Shown here one piece after another: positions 59,340 through 64,000 of a stretch of DNA of 64,000 nucleotides (positions within the stretch are counted from its first letter, which is position 1; each line of letters begins with the position of its first letter). Under the pieces are notes generated by a model. That model did not search any database, had not been told where the DNA came from, and saw only the letters and a list, made by a program, of their open reading frames with translations. Source of the stretch: an uncultured Lachnospiraceae bacterium. Its GTDB lineage: Bacteria; Bacillota; Clostridia; Lachnospirales; Lachnospiraceae. The stretch is from the NCBI GenBank assembly GCA_947245585.1, contig CAMXPV010000011.1, positions 23,874-87,873 on the forward strand, written 5' to 3'. Made by a program: the position numbers and the translations under genes.

Positions 59340-59558
59340 TCATTTGTCTCTCCAGATGATCCTTCCCTTTGACAGATCGTAGGGCGATAATTCCAATGTC
59401 ACCTTGTCACCGGGCAGAATACGGATGAAATTCTGGCGCAGCTTCCCGCTGATATGCGCCAACACCACATGGCCGTTTTCCAGTTCCACCTGAAACATGG
59501 TATTCGGTAACTTTTCAATTACTGTTCCTTCAATCTCGATTACATCAGCCTTAGACAT
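59340..59558 (-). CDS. infA: Translation initiation factor IF-1
   Basis: 72-residue OB-fold factor binding the ribosomal A site during initiation: [60 protein letters not shown]. Its start overlaps the upstream KOW-protein gene by 8 bp, so translation is probably coupled. Confidence 0.98.
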   Translation of the reverse strand: MSKADVIEIEGTVIEKLPNTMFQVELENGHVVLAHISGKLRQNFIRILPGDKVTLELSPYDLSKGRIIWRDK

Positions 59559-59817
59559 CTCTTTCCTCTCTTTCTCTCCGATATTCTTTGATAATCCTTT
59601 TAATTTCCAAATCGCCGAAACCGTTCTCCGGTTCCGCCAGTCTCTTCTTAATTAACTGTATATGCTTCTTATTTTTTCGCTTCGGCCTCTCCATAGTTCT
59701 GATACAGCCGTCAGCTACATATATATATTCGCTGTCCTCCCGAATAATGACATACACGGAGTCCTTATCATGCCCGGCCTTTGATGTGGCGAGCATTCCC
59801 ACGATATTTTCATCCAT
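59551..59817 (-). CDS. KOW-domain RNA-binding protein
   Basis: 88-residue protein between map and infA, a position where Clostridia carry a KOW/L14e-like protein of unknown role. The first ~50 residues fit a KOW barrel ([40 protein letters not shown]); the rest is a basic helix. It may bind ribosomal RNA; function unproven. Confidence 0.85.
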   Translation of the reverse strand: MDENIVGMLATSKAGHDKDSVYVIIREDSEYIYVADGCIRTMERPKRKNKKHIQLIKKRLAEPENGFGDLEIKRIIKEYRREREERDV

Positions 59818-59841
59818 ACCTTAATTCCATTTCTACATATA

Positions 59842-60588
59842 CTAGAGGGTCAGTATCTCCGGCTTCCCTTCTGTGACCAACACCGTATTTTCATAATGTG
59901 CGGAAAGCGAATGATCCGCTGTCACCACTGTCCAACCGTCGTCCAACCACTCCACCTCGCCAGTACCGATATTGATCATCGGCTCGATCGCCAACGTCAT
60001 ACCCGCTTTTAAACGCAGGCCCCTTCTACGCTGCGGAAAATTGGGGATCATCGGCGCCTCGTGCATGCTTTTCCCGATGCCGTGTCCCACCAGATCGTGC
60101 ACGATACCGTAACCGTAAGAAATCACATAATCGGCTATGGCATTGGAGATATCATGCAGATGTCCTCCGGCGCGGGCCATTTCAATTCCCTGAAAAAAAC
60201 TCTCTCTCGTCACCTCGATCAGCTTTTCCGCCTCGGGACTGATCTTTCCCACACCGTAGGTTCTGGCCGCATCGGAATGATACCCCTGATAAATCAGACC
60301 AGTATCAAGACTTACGATATCGCCCTCTTTCAAAATGCGATCCTCACGGGGAATCCCGTGCACGACCTCCTCGTTCACGGAGACACAGACGCTTGCGGGA
60401 TATCCATCATAATTCAGAAAATTAGGCGTACCGCCGCACCCTCTGATCAGTTCTTCGCAAACCCTGTCGATCTCCTTCGTAGAAATCCCAGGACGTATCA
60501 CCTTTGCAAGCTCTTCATGCACTTTTGCCAAAAGTTTTCCCGACTTTCGCATCAGTTCAATTTCATGTGATGATTTGATTGTAACCAT
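59842..60588 (-). CDS. map: Type I methionine aminopeptidase
   Basis: Removes N-terminal methionine from new proteins. 248 residues, pita-bread fold. Metal ligands are in SLDTGLIYQGYHSDAARTYG (two Asp), VGHGIGKSMHEAP (His), TLAIEPMINIG (Glu) and YENTVLVTEGKPE (Glu). Its ATG overlaps the adk stop by one base (TGATG). Confidence 0.97.
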   Translation of the reverse strand: MVTIKSSHEIELMRKSGKLLAKVHEELAKVIRPGISTKEIDRVCEELIRGCGGTPNFLNYDGYPASVCVSVNEEVVHGIPREDRILKEGDIVSLDTGLIYQGYHSDAARTYGVGKISPEAEKLIEVTRESFFQGIEMARAGGHLHDISNAIADYVISYGYGIVHDLVGHGIGKSMHEAPMIPNFPQRRRGLRLKAGMTLAIEPMINIGTGEVEWLDDGWTVVTADHSLSAHYENTVLVTEGKPEILTL

Positions 60589-61229
60589 CAGCCTAAGATC
60601 CCGATAATCGCATGGAACACATCCTGCATATCCTGGGTCCCGTCCACGCTCTTTAAAACGTTTCTTTTCGTATAAAAATCGATCAACGGCTGTGTCTGCT
60701 CCTGATATACCCGCAGACGGTTCTTTACGGTTTCCGGTTTATCGTCATCCCGCAGCACAAGCTCCTGTCCGCACTGATCGCAGACTCCCTCTTTTTTCGG
60801 AGGCACATGCTCGATATGGTAAGTCGCGCCGCAGGAAAGACAGGCACGCCTGCCGCCCATCCTCCGGATAATATGCTCATCCGGCACTTCTACGTTAATT
60901 GCATAATCTATCTGATCGCCAAGCTTATCAAGCGCGTCCTCCAACACCTCTGCCTGGGGGATCGTCCGCGGAAAGCCGTCAAGCACATAGCCGTCCTTAC
61001 AGTCCTCTTTTGCGACCCTGTCAAGCAGAATACGCACCGTCAACTCATCCGGCACCAAAAGTCCCTGATCCATATATTTCTTCGCTTCCATGCCAAGTTC
61101 TGTTCCGTTCTTGATGTTCATGCGAAAAATATCACCTGTGGAAATATGCGGAATCTTATATTTATCCGCAATCATTTTAGCCTGTGTCCCTTTTCCGGCG
61201 CCGGGTGCGCCCAGCATTATGATTTTCAT
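60588..61229 (-). CDS. adk: Adenylate kinase with zinc-binding lid
   Basis: Interconverts ATP + AMP and 2 ADP. 213 residues: P-loop MLGAPGAGKGTQAKM, AMP-binding ISTGDIFRMN, GYVLDGFPRTIPQAE, and a lid with four cysteines (CLSCGATYHIEH, CDQCG), the Gram-positive zinc form. The start at 61229 has GAGGG upstream. Between secY and map as usual. Confidence 0.97.
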   Translation of the reverse strand: MKIIMLGAPGAGKGTQAKMIADKYKIPHISTGDIFRMNIKNGTELGMEAKKYMDQGLLVPDELTVRILLDRVAKEDCKDGYVLDGFPRTIPQAEVLEDALDKLGDQIDYAINVEVPDEHIIRRMGGRRACLSCGATYHIEHVPPKKEGVCDQCGQELVLRDDDKPETVKNRLRVYQEQTQPLIDFYTKRNVLKSVDGTQDMQDVFHAIIGILG

Positions 61230-61315
61230 TGTAAGTTTTTCCCTCTTTCCAAACATGTAGACGCAAGGTTAGGGACGTGCCGTATAGCCGCCGTCCCTAC
61301 CTGTCTCTTCACTCA

Positions 61316-62629
61316 TTAATCATTTAAAAAACCTTTGTAATTGCGGACAAGCATCTGTGATTCGATCTGCTTAACCGTCTCCAACACTACGCTGACAATA
61401 ATGATCAGACTGGTTCCGCCAAAAGATACGCTGGCGCCGAACACTCCGTTAAAGAAGTAAGGCACTACGCACACAATGGTGAGGCCGATCGCTCCGATAA
61501 ACACAATGTAGTTCAGGAGCCTGGACAGATAATCACTGGTAGGCTTGCCGGGCCTGATACCCGGAATAAATCCACCCTGTTTCTTCATATTGTCCGCGAT
61601 CTCCATCGGATTGAAGGTGATGGATGTATAGAAGTAAGCAAAAAACACAACCAAAACAACATACACCACCAAACCGATCGAATATACCGGCTGTTCCGGG
61701 TTGCACCAGTAGTTTGAGTTGAGACCCCTTAAGATCTCTCCCCACACGCCTGTGCCGTTAATGTTAAAGATTGAGCAAACAACTACCGGAAGCTGCAGAA
61801 GTGAGGACGCGAAGATGACCGGGATTACGCCGGAGGTATTCACCTTGAGCGGAATATTTGTCGTCTGTCCGCCCACCATCTTTCTCCCCTGTACTTTTTT
61901 CGCATACTGTACCGGGATCTTTCGCACACCGTCATTCAAAACGATGACCAGTACCACCATCAGTACGATAATCGCAATAATGATAATCGCTGCCACCACT
62001 CCCTTAGCAATGGATCTGCCAATCACAAACTGCTCAAAAAGCTGTGCAATATCCTGCGGCATACGGGAGAGAATATTGATCGTCAGCACAATGGAAATAC
62101 CGTTGCCGACACCGTTCTCCGTGATCCGCTCACCGATCCACATCAGAAATGCGCTGCCCGCCGTAAGCGCCGCCATAACTGTGATGATGTTCATCACATT
62201 ATAGGTCTCAAGCAGGCCCTGCCGTCCAAACCCGATCGCCATAACGCCGGCCTCAATCAGGGCAAGCGCCACGGTCACATATCTGGTAATAGACGCGATT
62301 TTTTTGCGCCCATCCGCACCATCTCTCTGCATCTCCTCCAACTTCGGAATCGCAATCGTCATCAACTGCATGATAATGGAAGATGTGATATAGGGCGTAA
62401 TGTTAAGCGCCAAAATGGACATATTCAAGAACGATCCACCCGTAAACGCATCAAAGAAGTTAAATGCGTCGCCAGTCTGACTCTCAAACCATCTTGCAAA
62501 ATAGGTTCTGTCAACACCCGGTACGGGGAGCTGTGACCCAAGACGGATCACAACCAACATAAGAAACGTAAAAAATATCTTATTTCTGATCTCCTTGATC
62601 TTAAAAGCATTTTTTAGGGTTGTAAACAT
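61316..62629 (-). CDS. secY: Protein translocase subunit SecY
   Basis: Ten-helix pore of the Sec translocon. 437 residues: KIFFTFLMLVVIRLGSQLP-like first helix (NKIFFTFLMLVVIRLG), the plug region GGSFLNMSILALNITPYITS, and cytosolic loops RKIPVQYAKKVQGRKMVGGQ and QGGFIPGIRPGKPTSDYL. Start overlaps the rplO stop (TAATG). Confidence 0.97.
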   Translation of the reverse strand: MFTTLKNAFKIKEIRNKIFFTFLMLVVIRLGSQLPVPGVDRTYFARWFESQTGDAFNFFDAFTGGSFLNMSILALNITPYITSSIIMQLMTIAIPKLEEMQRDGADGRKKIASITRYVTVALALIEAGVMAIGFGRQGLLETYNVMNIITVMAALTAGSAFLMWIGERITENGVGNGISIVLTINILSRMPQDIAQLFEQFVIGRSIAKGVVAAIIIIAIIVLMVVLVIVLNDGVRKIPVQYAKKVQGRKMVGGQTTNIPLKVNTSGVIPVIFASSLLQLPVVVCSIFNINGTGVWGEILRGLNSNYWCNPEQPVYSIGLVVYVVLVVFFAYFYTSITFNPMEIADNMKKQGGFIPGIRPGKPTSDYLSRLLNYIVFIGAIGLTIVCVVPYFFNGVFGASVSFGGTSLIIIVSVVLETVKQIESQMLVRNYKGFLND

Positions 62630-63069
62630 TAGATCACCTCTGCTGTTCCACCAAGTGCCTCGATTTTTTCCTTCGCGGATGCGCTGAAGGCATTTACTTT
62701 CACGTCAAGCTTCTTAGTAAATTCTCCGTTTCCGAGGATCTTGACACCATCCCGGGGATTCTTTATGATTCCTTTTGCGATCAATGTCTCTACATCAACC
62801 GTTGTGCCATTGTCGAACGCCTCAAGCGCGCTCAAGTTGATAGCCACGATCTCCTTCGTATTTCTGTTGGTAAAGCCTCTCTTAGGAAGCCTCCTGTACA
62901 GAGGCATCTGACCACCCTCGAAACCTACTCTGGGTGCACCGGAACGTGCCTTCTGACCCTTATGTCCCTTGCCGGCCGTCTTGCCGTTGCCGGAACCATG
63001 TCCACGGCCTTTTCTAAAATTGCTGCTGTGCACAGAGCCCTCTGCAGGTCTTAAATTCGATAATTCCAT
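62629..63069 (-). CDS. rplO: 50S ribosomal protein L15
   Basis: 146 residues: [20 protein letters not shown], the glycine-rich [20 protein letters not shown], and [20 protein letters not shown]. Large-subunit assembly protein, between rpmD and secY. Confidence 0.98.
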   Translation of the reverse strand: MELSNLRPAEGSVHSSNFRKGRGHGSGNGKTAGKGHKGQKARSGAPRVGFEGGQMPLYRRLPKRGFTNRNTKEIVAINLSALEAFDNGTTVDVETLIAKGIIKNPRDGVKILGNGEFTKKLDVKVNAFSASAKEKIEALGGTAEVI

Positions 63070-63082
63070 CTATTACACCTCC

Positions 63083-63283
63083 TTACGCCTCTTCCACTTT
63101 GACCATATGTCTTACTCTCTGGATCTGCCCCCTGGTCGCCGCATTGTCAGGCAGTTCCACTGTCTGATGAAGCTTGCGAAGTCCCATAGCCGCCACCGTA
63201 GCACGAGCCTTGGGCACCTGGCCGATCGTAGATCTGACTAAAGTGATCTTTAACATTTTAGCTGCTTCTTTCTTCGCTGCCAT
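63083..63283 (-). CDS. rpmD: 50S ribosomal protein L30
   Basis: 66 residues with a short N-terminal extension (AAKKEAAKM) before the core KITLVRSTIGQVPKARATVA. AGGAGG lies before the first ATG, supporting the longer start. Followed by rplO 13 bp later. Confidence 0.96.
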   Translation of the reverse strand: MAAKKEAAKMLKITLVRSTIGQVPKARATVAAMGLRKLHQTVELPDNAATRGQIQRVRHMVKVEEA

Positions 63284-63300
63284 TTTATTTCCTCCTAATC

Positions 63301-63810
63301 CTATGCGCGGATCTCTTCTACGGATTTACCACGGTTTTTAGCCACTTCTTCAGGAGTCTTTAACTGGCTTAAACCGGTGATCGTAGCTAACACCACGTTC
63401 TGTTTATTGTTGGAGCCCAAAGATTTGGTACGAATATTCTTAATGCCTGCAAGCTCGCATACCACACGGGCAGGACCGCCGGCGATAATACCGGTACCTT
63501 CCGGAGCTCTCTTCAACAAAACGGAAGCAGAGCCAAATTTTCCAACAAAATCATGTGTAATACTATTCTTATCATCTAGTGCGACACAAACCAGATTCTT
63601 GATCGCATCCTCTTTGCCCTTGCGGATCGCCTCAGGGATTTCAGTCGCTTTTCCAAGGCCTGCGCCGACATGACCATTGCTGTCACCGACTACTACAAGC
63701 GCGGTAAAACGCATGTTACGACCACCCTTGACAACCTTCGTTACACGCTTGATTGTCACAACTTTCTCAGTGAGTTCTAACTGACTTACGTCAATGTTTG
63801 TACGTCTCAT
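63301..63810 (-). CDS. rpsE: 30S ribosomal protein S5
   Basis: Accuracy-related small-subunit protein, 169 residues: [60 protein letters not shown]. The order rplR-rpsE-rpmD-rplO-secY is standard. Confidence 0.98.
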   Translation of the reverse strand: MRRTNIDVSQLELTEKVVTIKRVTKVVKGGRNMRFTALVVVGDSNGHVGAGLGKATEIPEAIRKGKEDAIKNLVCVALDDKNSITHDFVGKFGSASVLLKRAPEGTGIIAGGPARVVCELAGIKNIRTKSLGSNNKQNVVLATITGLSQLKTPEEVAKNRGKSVEEIRA

Positions 63811-63829
63811 GTGATCTTTTTCTCCCTTC

Positions 63830-64000
63830 CTAGAATTCCAGGCCAGCTTCTCTGGCCGCTTCCGCTAATGCTGCAATCTTGCCCTGGTATATGAAGCCGC
63901 CTCTGTCAAAGACTACGGTCTTAATGCCTTTTTCAAGCGCTCTCTTAGCGATCACTGTTCCTACATATGCTGCCGCCTCAACGTCATTGGTCTTCTTAAG
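63830..64000 (-). CDS. rplR: 50S ribosomal protein L18 (5' end outside window)
   Basis: C-terminal 56 residues of L18, a 5S rRNA-binding protein: [48 protein letters not shown] and stop. The N-terminus lies beyond the window edge. 19 bp before rpsE. Confidence 0.95.
   Translation of the reverse strand, partial: LKKTNDVEAAAYVGTVIAKRALEKGIKTVVFDRGGFIYQGKIAALAEAAREAGLEF

Overview
The window looks like a chromosomal stretch of a Gram-positive, anaerobic, probably motile gut-type Firmicute, most likely a Lachnospiraceae member (Clostridium cluster XIVa). Support: the thl-crt-hbd gene order of butyrate producers, Firmicutes-style AGGAGG ribosome-binding sites and TTGACA/TATAAT promoters, a long L17 with an internal insertion, the order adk-map-KOW-infA-rpmJ-rpsM-rpsK-rpsD-rpoA-rplQ, a four-cysteine adenylate kinase and a Gram-positive-type pectin utilisation locus. 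Genus cannot be read from the sequence. All calls come from reading motifs, not from searches.

Layout. 1-2.5 kb: butyrate genes (hbd truncated by the window edge, crt, thl). 2.6-17 kb: mixed housekeeping and envelope genes: chemoreceptor, M23 peptidase, DUF1576 membrane protein with a small partner, GT2-GtrA fusion with a GT-C-like membrane protein, ribosome hibernation factor, SH3b-NlpC/P60 hydrolase, thioredoxin reductase, FabG-like reductase, MATE pump, YitT protein and tRNA-Ala/tRNA-Val. 17-44.7 kb: a large pectin locus. It encodes a pectin methylesterase, GH28, GH105, two GH43 enzymes (one with an ankyrin N-terminus), a rhamnogalacturonan acetylesterase, a three-gene LplABC-type importer without its ATPase (one permease carries a zinc ribbon), UxaA/B/C, KduI, a DhuI-like RpiB-family isomerase, a KduD/DhuD-like SDR, KDPG aldolase, two KDG kinases and a LacI-family regulator. 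Together these take oligogalacturonides through galacturonate (UxaC, UxaB, UxaA) and unsaturated uronates (KduI/DhuI, SDR) to KDG, KDPG, pyruvate and glyceraldehyde-3-phosphate. Closely related operator-like sites sit at four transcription units, so the locus reads as one local regulon.

44.9-45.7 kb: an AT-rich ToxN/AbiQ-type toxin gene preceded by a promoter, a non-coding stretch and a terminator, the layout of a type III toxin-antitoxin system. 45.8-50.3 kb: rpsI, rplM, truA and the ECF transporter module ecfT-ecfA2-ecfA1. 50.4-55.6 kb: accessory genes lying between ecfA1 and rplQ, which are neighbours in many Firmicutes: an M15 peptidase, a coiled-coil protein, a DUF4143 ATPase, flagellin, a CsrA-like protein and a minimal tyrosine recombinase flanked by near-identical inverted repeats. 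55.7-64 kb: the end of the spc operon and the alpha operon, from rplR (truncated) to rplQ.

Most notable: the recombinase-inverted repeat module next to csrA-flagellin, a possible self-encoded DNA inversion switch; the type III toxin-antitoxin candidate; two unusual fusions (ankyrin-GH43 and zinc-ribbon permease); and two small repeated intergenic architectures (a 17-base motif beside terminator hairpins, and hairpin pairs starting right after stop codons).
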